Source: Candidatus Heimdallarchaeota archaeon
Lineage (GTDB): Archaea; Asgardarchaeota; Heimdallarchaeia; JABLTI01
DNA: 64,000 nucleotides
Direction: 5' to 3'
Assembly: GCA_019058275.1 (NCBI GenBank)
Contig: JAHLVW010000062.1
Span: 124,001-188,000 of the forward strand
Shown here: positions 29,250 to 38,387 of the stretch, one piece after another
How the letters are laid out: each line of letters begins with the position of its first letter
How positions within the stretch are numbered: the first letter of the stretch is position 1
Notes under the pieces: generated by a model
Databases searched by the model: none
The model's input: the letters and a program-made list of their open reading frames with translations, nothing else
What the model was told of the DNA's origin: nothing
Position numbers and translations under genes: made by a program

Positions 29250-30323
29250 TTAATTGAGTATTTTTGCTTTATCTTTACAGGCTTTAGCTTCCAAATCATT
29301 GCCCATCTCAGAATAGATTTCTGCTAATATCAACCAATTCTCCTTATTGCGAGGTTCAAAATTAGCGATTGATTTCCAGGTATTTAAAGCGAATTTGAAA
29401 TCTTTCTTATCCTTGTAATAATGTCCAACTCTCTTAACATATTTTAATCCCTCAGCCATACGTTTATTTTCGCTGTAATAAGTAAATAATTCAGTTAAAC
29501 CAAATAAATCATCGATTTCTAAAGATAAACCAAATTCACCAAACTCTTTTGCCTTTTCTCGTTGACCTAATGTTTCATAAACTAAAACCAAATCAAACCA
29601 GAAATTAGGATCTTTTGGGTAATCTTTGATTCTAACTAAATCTTTGAGAATATGATAATAGGTGCAATACATAATTTTGCGTATTCGGTCTGTTTCCATA
29701 ACAAACATCAACGTATCTTCCATTTTCCTCTTAATGTAAACAGGTAATTGGATTTGTCTTGAGGATTCGGAATGGTAGATGTAATATTTAGGAAAAAGCA
29801 AATTGAAGAAACGAATCACACTGTTAATTATGTCCTCTAATGATGACTTTTTGGTTATTTTATTATAATCGATAATTTTCGTGCTCCAAAATTTGAAAGC
29901 TTGTTCCCTGAAATCTGGTTCTTTATCAAAGGGTCGTAATCCAATCTCAGCTAATATTTCAGAATGCTTAGTAGGATTATCAATTTTAAGAATTGAAAGT
30001 ATCTGCAGGTAAGTTCTTCTAACATATTTTGTTAACATTTTTTCTTCTTCAGTAGCTGGTTCTTCTCTTGGAGCAAGAAAAACATCAAGAATATCAGAAT
30101 CTTTCTTTTCATACTTGAAAACATTAAAACTATTTTCTCCTTCATCAGGATTATATGTGTTAATTCTATAGTCAGGAAATTGCTCTTCAAAAAACCTTGC
30201 AACGTGAAAAACAATGTCTTCTAGGGATCTATATTTAGCAATTTTATTGGAAGAAATTATTCGGTTTGCCCATTCGTTCATTAATTCATCACTAGGTTCA
30301 GGAATTCCAGAAGTTTGATCCAT
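29250..30323 (-). CDS. TPR protein with a duplicated N-terminal domain
   Basis: This 357-residue soluble protein holds two related N-terminal copies: 'S-L-E-D-I-V-F-H-V-A-R-F-F' (near residue 38) and 'S-L-E-D-I-I-N-S-V-I-R-F-F' (near residue 164). Each is followed by F-P-x-Y-x-I. The C-terminal third carries TPRs ending 'N-W-L-I-L-A-E-I-Y-S-E-M-G'. The repeated domain is not recognised. It is convergent with the 7TM gene. Probably a scaffold or adaptor. Confidence 0.6.
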   Translation of the reverse strand: MDQTSGIPEPSDELMNEWANRIISSNKIAKYRSLEDIVFHVARFFEEQFPDYRINTYNPDEGENSFNVFKYEKKDSDILDVFLAPREEPATEEEKMLTKYVRRTYLQILSILKIDNPTKHSEILAEIGLRPFDKEPDFREQAFKFWSTKIIDYNKITKKSSLEDIINSVIRFFNLLFPKYYIYHSESSRQIQLPVYIKRKMEDTLMFVMETDRIRKIMYCTYYHILKDLVRIKDYPKDPNFWFDLVLVYETLGQREKAKEFGEFGLSLEIDDLFGLTELFTYYSENKRMAEGLKYVKRVGHYYKDKKDFKFALNTWKSIANFEPRNKENWLILAEIYSEMGNDLEAKACKDKAKILN

Positions 30324-30398
30324 CTTTTACACCCACTATTTGAGGTTAATGTCGCATTGAAAATTAAGTTTTTCTTTTAAACTTAACTTCACTTTTTG

Positions 30399-30919
30399 TT
30401 AATTATCCAATAATAAATCACTGTAAGAATGATTTTGAATGTTATCGGGAGTTATTTTAAACAAATCAATATATAAATTAACAATATCATGAAGTTGTTT
30501 CATTTTTGTGGGATTCTTAGTCATTGCTTCAATTTCAATAAAATCATCTAAATCTCTTACTTCAACAATATTAAATTTAACATTTTCAATAAAATACATC
30601 TCTCTTTTCTTCGTCACCTCAATAAGAACTCCGAAAGCTTTCCTTAACATCTGCTCAAGTGTAATTTGATCAATTGATTTGTACAAATAAAATTCGCTGG
30701 ATTTAATATCCTTTATATTATCCCTTTTATAATACACTAAAGCATTTTCAATACTTCCTTTTCGAAGTTTTAAAAGACCATCAAATGTCTTAAAATAAAT
30801 GTCAGTTTGGTAATTTAATCCATAATAAGAAGTTCCTTTTGATTATAGTATTACTCTAACCTTATCTGGTTATCATATCTTGCATTTATTTCAATGTTAA
30901 TAAATTGTTTAATAACCAT
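30399..30919 (-). pseudogene. CYTH-domain protein (class IV adenylate cyclase / triphosphatase type), damaged at the 5' end
   Basis: The long part contains 'D-I-Y-F-K-T-F-D-G-L-L-K-L-R', 'V-K-F-N-I-V-E-V-R-D-L-D-D-F-I-E-I-E-A' and a C-terminal 'S-Y-S-D-L-L', which follow the CYTH tunnel-fold pattern in order (K-L-R ... E-I-E-A ... S-Y-x-D-L-L). Upstream, ATG 30919 opens 'F-I-N-I-E-I-N-A-R-Y', the expected N-terminal E-x-E-x-K-like strand, here with N for K. TAA at 30853-30851 follows, and a one-base frameshift near 30,825 (one missing T in GATTAAAT). If repaired, the enzyme would be about 173 residues, normal for the family. The family cleaves triphosphates or makes cAMP. Confidence 0.7.
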
Positions 30920-31009
30920 GAGATTTTCTCTATTAATCTAACTTTTTAAAAACAAAAGTTATTAATCATAAAATTATTATTATAACGTACTTTTTGGAGG
31001 GAATTTGAT

Positions 31010-32776
31010 TTGCAACTAAAAACAAAAAATGTTATTGTTTTTATTTTGTTACTATTAACACCTTTTGTTACAATTAACAATGATTCAAATGCAAAGGTGA
31101 TAATAAAGGAACAAGATATAGGAATTAATGCATTAGGAACTTTTTTGGATTGGGATTTTATAACAGGAGATTGGATTGGTTCTTCAGCTACTGTTGCTGA
31201 CCTTGATGCAGATGGTACACTAGAAGTTATTATTGGTTCAGCTGATGATAAGCTTTATTGTTTAAGTCATACGGGATCTGAAGAGTGGAGTTACACAGCA
31301 AGTGCTGATATTGTTTCTTCAGCTGCTGTAGCTGATCTTGATGCAGATGGTGATTTTGAAATTATCGTGGGTTCCGATGATTTTGGTATTTATTGTTTAA
31401 ATCATTTAGGAACTAAAGAATGGGACTATACAACTGATCAAATTGTTTGGGGATCTCCAGCAATTGTTGATCTTGATGCTGATGGTACACTTGAAGTCAT
31501 TATTGGTTCTGGTGATAGTAATATTTATTGCTTAAATCATCTAGGAATAAAAGAATGGAACCGCACATTAGGCGATGCCATGATAGCTTCGCCTGCAGTT
31601 GCTGACCTTGATGCAGATGGTACTCTGGAAGTGGTTATAGGAACAATGGATAACAAGCTTTATTGCGTAAGCCACTTGGGTATGATAGAATGGAGCTACA
31701 CAACAGGTGGTTGGATTGGTTCCTCAGCAGCTATTGCAGACCTTGACGATGATGATACATTAGAAGTACTTGTAGGTTCAAATGATAACAAGCTTCACTG
31801 TGTGAGTCATTTAGGAATAAGTGAATGGAATTTTACAACTGGTTTTTGGATTGATGGGTCACCTGCAATTGCTGATTTAGATAACGATGGAACTTATGAA
31901 GTGCTTGTGGGTTCGCAAGATACTAAGATTTATTGTCTTGATCACACTGGAGCTGAAGAATGGAGTTACATAACAAGCGCTGAAATACTTTCTCCCACTG
32001 TAGGTGATCTCGATAATGATGGCAATTTGGAAGTGTTAGTAGGTTCAAATGATTTCATAATGTATTGTCTTAATAAAACAGGAGATTTAGTATGGTTCTA
32101 CATAACAGGTGGTTTTCTTCGATCTACTCCTACAATTGCTGACCTTGATGCCGACGGTCTCAATGAAATTATTTTTGGATGTTATGATAATAAGGTATAT
32201 TGTTTAGGATTAACTGGAGTTGCTTCATCTGGTCCTCAACAATGGTATCGTCACAGAGGTAACAATTTTAACACAGGTCATTTAGATAGTGATGGCGATT
32301 ATATTGATGATTTAACGGAAGAAACTTGGTATCAAACAAATCCAAATGTAGTGGATTCGGATAATGATCAATTATCAGATTGGGAAGAAATATACTATTA
32401 TCATACTGATCCAGTAAGTTCAGATTCAGACAATGATGGATTAGATGATCATCAAGAAGTCATTTTCGTAGGAACCGATCCCAATGATCCAGATACTGAT
32501 GATGACGGTTTATTAGATGGAGATGAAGATTTCTTATACAGTACCAATCCTCTAGATCCTGATAGTGATGATGATGGAATCAATGATGGCGATGAAATTG
32601 CTAATGGTACAGATCCTTTAGATCCAAATGATCCTCCTCCACCCACAACTCCTACAAATACAACTACAGAGGAAACAGGTTACAAAAGTGGGTTGATAGC
32701 TGGATTTACAACCATTACCTTTGTTGCGATATTTGTCTTGGTTTCTAATCGACGAAGAAAAAAGTACATAGGATAA
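31010..32776 (+). CDS. Surface protein: FG-GAP/PQQ-like propeller, TSP3 repeats, C-terminal anchor
   Basis: TTG 31010 follows GGAGGG and opens 588 residues with an N-terminal signal peptide. About eight propeller repeats of roughly 43 residues follow ('A-V-A-D-L-D-A-D-G-x-L-E-V-I-I-G-S', then 'L-Y-C-L-S-H-x-G-x-x-E-W'). These combine FG-GAP-type calcium loops with PQQ-like strands. Residues about 425-540 are acidic TSP3 repeats. The C-terminus has a Thr/Pro stalk, 'E-E-T-G-Y-K-S-G-L-I-A-G-F', one membrane helix and a basic end. That last segment is nearly the same in the proteins at 35325 and 47346, which suggests a shared anchoring or sorting signal. Confidence 0.85.
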   Translation: MQLKTKNVIVFILLLLTPFVTINNDSNAKVIIKEQDIGINALGTFLDWDFITGDWIGSSATVADLDADGTLEVIIGSADDKLYCLSHTGSEEWSYTASADIVSSAAVADLDADGDFEIIVGSDDFGIYCLNHLGTKEWDYTTDQIVWGSPAIVDLDADGTLEVIIGSGDSNIYCLNHLGIKEWNRTLGDAMIASPAVADLDADGTLEVVIGTMDNKLYCVSHLGMIEWSYTTGGWIGSSAAIADLDDDDTLEVLVGSNDNKLHCVSHLGISEWNFTTGFWIDGSPAIADLDNDGTYEVLVGSQDTKIYCLDHTGAEEWSYITSAEILSPTVGDLDNDGNLEVLVGSNDFIMYCLNKTGDLVWFYITGGFLRSTPTIADLDADGLNEIIFGCYDNKVYCLGLTGVASSGPQQWYRHRGNNFNTGHLDSDGDYIDDLTEETWYQTNPNVVDSDNDQLSDWEEIYYYHTDPVSSDSDNDGLDDHQEVIFVGTDPNDPDTDDDGLLDGDEDFLYSTNPLDPDSDDDGINDGDEIANGTDPLDPNDPPPPTTPTNTTTEETGYKSGLIAGFTTITFVAIFVLVSNRRRKKYIG

Positions 32777-32785
32777 TTCAATGCA

Positions 32786-32820
32786 TGATGAGGAAAAATA
32801 GACTCCTCATTTTTTTTTAT
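32786..32820 (+). terminator. Hairpin plus T-run terminator
   Basis: ATGAGGA at 32788-32794 pairs with TCCTCAT at 32804-32810. Eight or more T follow directly. It lies just after the stop of the propeller gene at 31010. Confidence 0.6.
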
Positions 32821-32900
32821 TTTTTATTTACTTGTAGATTTGTAATTAACTAAAGGGTTTTTAGAAAATAATTTTAACATAGTAAATTCTTTGGTTGATT

Positions 32901-33419
32901 ATGATTTGTGTGGATATTGGTAAATGTACTGGTTGCAAAAGATGCGAAACTGCATGTGCTTTTTTTCACACACAGAGAGTTAGTAATCATCTTGCTAGAA
33001 TAAAAGTCTTGAATTTGTATGAAATTGGAATTGATAGCCCAGTTGTTTGCCAGCAATGTGAAGAGCGTTTTTGTTTAAAAAATTGTCCAACCGAAGCATT
33101 AAGTATTGGTTCTCTTGGAGAAATTGTTGTTAATATGGATATTTGTTCTTTATGTTTTAATTGCGAAGATGCATGTCCAATTGGAGCTATTCAGCTCTAT
33201 AAGGAAAAAGTAATTGTCTGCAATCTCTGTTCAGGGGATCCTGAGTGTATAAAAGCATGTACAGAAAAAGCTTTATCTTTGAGTTTAGATGAAAAACACT
33301 CTTCATTAGTTTCCTTTAAAGATGCTTCAAAAAACTATACTCCAAGTGAAAAAAGATTCGCATTTATCAAGAAGCAAGGAATTGAATTGCGAAAGAAATG
33401 GATGGATAATCTTGCTTAA
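32901..33419 (+). CDS. Polyferredoxin-type electron-transfer subunit (HycB/DmsB-like)
   Basis: From ATG 32901 this 172-residue protein contains four cysteine clusters: 'C-T-G-C-K-R-C-E-T-A-C', 'C-Q-Q-C-E-E-R-F-C-L-K-N-C-P', 'C-S-L-C-F-N-C-E-D-A-C-P' and 'C-N-L-C-S-G-D-P-E-C-I-K-A-C'. This is the arrangement of four [4Fe-4S] electron-transfer subunits. Its stop codon overlaps the start of the aldehyde oxidoreductase gene. This tight coupling suggests it is the dedicated electron acceptor of that enzyme. TTG 32895, two codons upstream, is a possible alternative start. Confidence 0.85.
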   Translation: MICVDIGKCTGCKRCETACAFFHTQRVSNHLARIKVLNLYEIGIDSPVVCQQCEERFCLKNCPTEALSIGSLGEIVVNMDICSLCFNCEDACPIGAIQLYKEKVIVCNLCSGDPECIKACTEKALSLSLDEKHSSLVSFKDASKNYTPSEKRFAFIKKQGIELRKKWMDNLA

Positions 33420-35208
33420 GTATGGTTTTGGTGGGAAAATACTCAGAATCAATCTTTCAGAGAAAGAATATAAAATTGAGAAATTTTCTTCAAGCTGGAT
33501 TAAACCACTTATTGGTGGAAGAACTGCAAACACGAAAATACTCTATGATGAATTAGATTTTGAATGCAATCCTTTGGGTGAAGAAAACATACTCATCTTT
33601 GGTATTGGTCCATTAACTGGCTCTATTCTTCCAGCATCAGCATATTTTACAGTAACAGCTAAATCACCTTTAACAGGAATTTTAGGTGACTCAGCAGCAG
33701 GTGGTTCATTTGGACCAGAAATGAAGCAAACAGGTTTTGATCAAATTATAATAACTGGAAAAGCAAAAGAATTACTATATTTGTTGATTAAGGATAATGA
33801 AGTAGAATTCCATCCTTCCTCTAATTTGGCTAGTAAGACAATTATTGAGACTACTAGTTATATCAGACAAAAACACAAGGATTATGCTATCCAAGTAGCT
33901 GCAATAGGTTCTGCAGGAGAGCACCAAGTTTTCTACTCAGCAATCGTCTCGAGCGGAAATCGAGTTAATGGACGAACTGGAATGGGTGCAGTTATGGGTT
34001 CAAAAAATCTAAAAGCAATAGCCGTTCGAGGTTCAAGTCCGGTAGAATATGCAAATCCAGTAATTCTTAAACAAGAATCAGAGAAAATACAAACAGCAAT
34101 TATGAAGCATAATGAATATACCAAAAGATACAATCTAGGAACTACCATGCTCATGAATGATTTAAACAGCATTGGTATACTGCCAACAAATCACTTCCAA
34201 GAAGGAGTTTGTAAATATATAGATGAAATATCAGGAGAAAAACTAGCAAGTACCTATAAAGTGAAAAATAAATCTTGTTTTAATTGTAATCTTCATTGCT
34301 CGAGATACTATATTTGTGATAACAAAGAAGCAGAGGGACCTGAATTTGAAACACTTTGTAGTTTTACTTCAAAAATAGGTAGCTCTAACCTTCCTTTTGC
34401 TCTTGAGATGAACCTTTGGTTAAATCAAATGGGTTTGGATTCTATTTCAACTTCAGAAGTTATTGCTTGGATAATGGAGTGTCAAGAACGAGGTTTAGTA
34501 CAACCAGAAGAACTAGAAGGCCTTGAATTAAAGTGGGGAGATACAGAAAAAGTTCGAGAAATAGTAAAGAAGATAACCTTTAGGGAAGGAATAGGTGACA
34601 AGTTAGCAAACGGTGCAAGAAATCTATCATTGGATTTCAGTGAAGAAGCACAAAAATTAGTTCTGCATGTAAAAGGTTTAGATGTAATTAATGGAGATCC
34701 AAGAGGGATTAAAGCTTATGGATTAACATATGCAATAGCTTCACGAGGTGGAGACCATCTAAGAGCTGAACCATTTTTTGAATTAACTAATCGAAAAGAA
34801 GAAGCTAAAAGGAGATTCGGAACTGAAAAAGCTGCTGATCGATTGTCAGAAGAAGGTAAAGCTGCTCTTGTAGTTTATTCAGAGAAAATCGCACTTCTAA
34901 CAGATAGTATGACCATGTGCAAAAACATTGGTTTGTGTATGGACATCTTAAATTTTGAGAATGTTTCTAATCTTCTGAATGCGTGTTCAGGATTGAATTA
35001 TACACCAGATTATTTACAGAGAATAATGAAAGAATCCATTGATTTACAACAAAAGCTCAATGAAAAATTTGGCATTACTCGAGAAGATGATACTTTACCT
35101 GAAAGATTTATTTCTGAAACATTAAAGCAGGGACCAACTATGGGTTCAACAGTTAATATTGAAAAGATGGTGGATGAATATTATAAACTACATAATTGGA
35201 AAAGTTAA
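33412..35208 (+). CDS. Aldehyde:ferredoxin oxidoreductase (tungsten-pterin type)
   Basis: The frame is open from 33322, but homology to the family begins at 'K-Y-G-F-G-G-K-I-L-R-I-N-L', so I start at TTG 33412. It overlaps the ferredoxin stop by eight bases. The 598 residues contain 'G-I-G-P-L-T-G-S', 'G-D-S-A-A-G-G-S-F-G-P' and the [4Fe-4S] ligands C289-F-N-C292-N-L-H-C296. They also contain 'H-V-K-G-L-D-V-I-N-G-D-P-R' and a late Cys in 'M-C-K-N-I-G-L-C'. The family oxidises aldehydes to acids, or reduces acids, with ferredoxin and a tungstopterin. Substrate range cannot be read here. Confidence 0.85.
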   Translation: MLKYGFGGKILRINLSEKEYKIEKFSSSWIKPLIGGRTANTKILYDELDFECNPLGEENILIFGIGPLTGSILPASAYFTVTAKSPLTGILGDSAAGGSFGPEMKQTGFDQIIITGKAKELLYLLIKDNEVEFHPSSNLASKTIIETTSYIRQKHKDYAIQVAAIGSAGEHQVFYSAIVSSGNRVNGRTGMGAVMGSKNLKAIAVRGSSPVEYANPVILKQESEKIQTAIMKHNEYTKRYNLGTTMLMNDLNSIGILPTNHFQEGVCKYIDEISGEKLASTYKVKNKSCFNCNLHCSRYYICDNKEAEGPEFETLCSFTSKIGSSNLPFALEMNLWLNQMGLDSISTSEVIAWIMECQERGLVQPEELEGLELKWGDTEKVREIVKKITFREGIGDKLANGARNLSLDFSEEAQKLVLHVKGLDVINGDPRGIKAYGLTYAIASRGGDHLRAEPFFELTNRKEEAKRRFGTEKAADRLSEEGKAALVVYSEKIALLTDSMTMCKNIGLCMDILNFENVSNLLNACSGLNYTPDYLQRIMKESIDLQQKLNEKFGITREDDTLPERFISETLKQGPTMGSTVNIEKMVDEYYKLHNWKS

Positions 35209-35324
35209 TTTCAAAATCTTATGATACCATTGATTCATTATACAAGAAATCTTTATTAACAATGTGTATCTATTTTGGAGTATTAAGTGGGAATCTTATA
35301 GATGCTATTGTGTGGAGTTAAATA

Positions 35325-38294
35325 ATGAACTTAAAAAAAGAAAGTATTCTAATTGTTTTTATGTTTTGTATTTTGGTTTCTACTCCGTTTTTTTTGAAAA
35401 ATAATGAGCAGAAGAAATTTAATGATTCTATTAATATAATTGAAATAGAAAAAACATCTCCAGAAAAAGCTATTTTTGATGCTACACCTCCAGGAGATAA
35501 CATTACAGAATTAAGCGTATTAGATGATATTTATGGTGGAGTATCAAGAGATGTCTACATCAATGGTAGTTACGCTTATATAGCTACATCAGAAGGTGGA
35601 CTGGTCGTTGTTAATATAACAAATCCAACAAGTCCAACAGCAATTGATTATTTCTGGGATGAATTCGAAGCAGATGAAGTTTATGTAGAAGATGAGTATG
35701 TATATCTTGGACATAGACAATCAGGATTGCAAATATTCAATGCTTCAGATCCAAGCAACATAACAAAAATTGGTCAATACAGTTCAAATTATTGCGGTGA
35801 ATTTACAATTATTGATAATATAGCCTATATAGCAGGACAATGGACAGATTTAGTTATAGTAAATATAACTGATCGAACAAATCCAGAAAAGCTTGGAGAA
35901 TATAACAATGGTACAACAATATCTTATGGTATCTCCATACAAGGCAATTATGCCTATGTGACTCATGGAACATGGTGTGTTCACGTTGTAGATATATCAA
36001 ATCCTGCATCACCTTATGAAGTATCATATTACAAGAATGGAGCTTTCTATCTAGATATCGAAGTTGATGGGCAATATGGTTATGCAACAGGAGCATCTGG
36101 AACAGGTCTAGAAACAATTAATTTTACAGACATTAATAATCCGGAATTTCTTGATTCTTATTTGATTGGAAACCCATTAGAAGTTGAGAAACAAGGAAAT
36201 ATCGTCTGCGTTAGTGATTACTCAACAGAGGCGAGATTTTATGACGTCAGTGATGTCACAAATATTCAGTACATCAATGCCTATAGCACACCAACTTTTG
36301 GTGTTGGAAATTGTTTCACTGGCGGTGATATTTTTGGAATAACAGATTATTACCAAGGACTTTATCTAGTGAATATCTCTGAACTGTCATCATCAACCGC
36401 GCCAACCTACATTGGTAGTTGCTTTTTAGGTGGTATCGTACACAACACATTCGTTTATGGTGATTTATTATTTGTAGCTAAAGGATATAATGGATTACAT
36501 ATTTACAATATATCAAATCCATTGTTGCCTGAATTTAAAAGTCAACTAACCATATCATCAAATACAGAAGTTTATAGTGTATATGTTTACAATGATGTTG
36601 CTTATGTAGGCGTCACAGGCCATGGATTAGCTTTTGTTGAATTTAGTGATCCATCAAGTCCTACAGTTTTAAATACGGTTTTAATTGGTCGTGAATTTGA
36701 AGATATATTTGTACAGGGTAATTATACCTTTATTGCTTGTACTTATAATGGATTAGAAATTTTTAATACAACATCAATATCAACAGCATATCATCTTTCA
36801 ACATTCGATGATGGTGGATATGCGTATGGTGTATTTGTAAATGGAAGCTATGCATTTGTTGCAGATGGTGGAGATGAACTAGAAGTAATAGATATCTCAG
36901 ATTTAACAAACCCAACTGAATATGCTTCTTATACTGATGGGAATGGTTATGGAGAAGATGTTTGGGTTGAAGGAAAATATATCCTTTTTGCAGATAGCTA
37001 TGATGGTTTAGAAATACTTGATGGAAGCAATCTTGCGTCAATTTCCTTTGTTAGTAGACATGATGATGGAGCTAATGCAAACGGATTACATGTTGAAGGT
37101 GATATGATTTGTGTAGCTGATTTGCGAGATGGATTTGAATTCATCAACTGGAGTGATCCAACGACACCGTTTGAAGTTGCTCAATATGATTATGAAGGAA
37201 ATCCAGAAGGAGTATTCTTACATCAAGGAATCGTCTATGGAGCAGCAAAAGAAGGTGGAGTAAGAATATTAGCATTCGATAATGATGAAGACAACATTTC
37301 AACTTGGTTAGAATTGAATATCTATGGATCAGATCATTACAGTCTAAATAGTGATGCTGATACATTGAGTGATTACGAAGAAGTATACATCTATGGAACA
37401 GCACCAGCTCTATCAGATACTGATTCAGATGCAATAAATGATGATGATGAATTATTTACTTATTCCAGTGATCCATTAGATCCAGATTGTGATGATGATG
37501 GCCTGTCAGATGGGGATGAAGTGGCTCATAGTACAGGCATATGGAATCCAGATTCAGATAGCGATACAATATTAGATGGAGAAGAAGTATTCGCAGGAGT
37601 AGACGGATACATAACAGATCCATTAAGTGATGACACAGATTCAGATGGATTAACTGATCCTTATGAAATTAACACAAGTCTTACAGATCCAACAGATGGA
37701 GATTCAGATGGAGAAGGCTTAGATGATTGGGAAGAGCTCAATCTTGGAACAGATGGCTATATCACAAATCCTCTTGATAGCGACAGCGATGACGATGGTT
37801 TAGACGATTATGAAGAATCTATACTTGGAACTGATGGTTATGTAACTGATCCAACAGATGATGATAGTGACGATGATGGTCTGAATGATGGAGATGAATA
37901 CATAGAAGGTACTGATCCCAATGATGCTGATTCAGATGACGATCTTATTTCAGATGGGGATGAAGTTGGAACCTATGGTTCCGATCCATTATTAGCTGAT
38001 ACAGATGCAGATGGTATTGATGACTATGAAGAATCTATCCCAGGTGATGACGGGTACATTACCGATCCAACAGAAACAGACACAGATGGGGATGGTATTG
38101 ATGATGGAGCTGAAATCACTGCAGGAACAGATCCAACAGATCCAAATGATCCTCCACCAACTACCACTCCAACAAATACAACTACTGAAGAAACAGGTTA
38201 CAAAGGTGGTTTGATTGCTGGATTTACTATCATTACCTCTGTTGCACTATTAGTCTTGGTTTCCGATCGTCAAAGAATTCGATATACCAAATAA
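35325..38294 (+). CDS. Surface protein: LVIVD-type propeller, TSP3 repeats, C-terminal anchor
   Basis: This 989-residue protein starts at ATG 35325 with a signal-like hydrophobic segment. Residues about 55-650 are repeats with 'D-V-Y-I-N-G-S-Y-A-Y-I-A', 'V-V-N-I-T-N-P-T-S-P' and 'L-E-V-I-D-I-S-D', typical of LVIVD propellers, probably two consecutive ones. From about 660 to 940 it has at least ten acidic TSP3-type repeats. It ends with a Thr/Pro linker, 'E-E-T-G-Y-K-G-G-L-I-A-G-F', a membrane helix and R-I-R-Y-T-K. It is a paralog of the protein at 1-2985, but without the long cytoplasmic tail. Confidence 0.85.
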   Translation: MNLKKESILIVFMFCILVSTPFFLKNNEQKKFNDSINIIEIEKTSPEKAIFDATPPGDNITELSVLDDIYGGVSRDVYINGSYAYIATSEGGLVVVNITNPTSPTAIDYFWDEFEADEVYVEDEYVYLGHRQSGLQIFNASDPSNITKIGQYSSNYCGEFTIIDNIAYIAGQWTDLVIVNITDRTNPEKLGEYNNGTTISYGISIQGNYAYVTHGTWCVHVVDISNPASPYEVSYYKNGAFYLDIEVDGQYGYATGASGTGLETINFTDINNPEFLDSYLIGNPLEVEKQGNIVCVSDYSTEARFYDVSDVTNIQYINAYSTPTFGVGNCFTGGDIFGITDYYQGLYLVNISELSSSTAPTYIGSCFLGGIVHNTFVYGDLLFVAKGYNGLHIYNISNPLLPEFKSQLTISSNTEVYSVYVYNDVAYVGVTGHGLAFVEFSDPSSPTVLNTVLIGREFEDIFVQGNYTFIACTYNGLEIFNTTSISTAYHLSTFDDGGYAYGVFVNGSYAFVADGGDELEVIDISDLTNPTEYASYTDGNGYGEDVWVEGKYILFADSYDGLEILDGSNLASISFVSRHDDGANANGLHVEGDMICVADLRDGFEFINWSDPTTPFEVAQYDYEGNPEGVFLHQGIVYGAAKEGGVRILAFDNDEDNISTWLELNIYGSDHYSLNSDADTLSDYEEVYIYGTAPALSDTDSDAINDDDELFTYSSDPLDPDCDDDGLSDGDEVAHSTGIWNPDSDSDTILDGEEVFAGVDGYITDPLSDDTDSDGLTDPYEINTSLTDPTDGDSDGEGLDDWEELNLGTDGYITNPLDSDSDDDGLDDYEESILGTDGYVTDPTDDDSDDDGLNDGDEYIEGTDPNDADSDDDLISDGDEVGTYGSDPLLADTDADGIDDYEESIPGDDGYITDPTETDTDGDGIDDGAEITAGTDPTDPNDPPPTTTPTNTTTEETGYKGGLIAGFTIITSVALLVLVSDRQRIRYTK

Positions 38295-38387
38295 ACTAGA
38301 AATATTAGAAGGAATTTTTTCTTCTTCTTTTTTATTTAGATATTATTTTGTAAAATTAAAAATAAATAAAAGAAAGGGAGAATCTAA

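Noticed and set aside
35854..37434. Several His/Leu-rich minus-strand frames
   Set aside because: They are shadows of the repetitive propeller/TSP3 gene on the plus strand.
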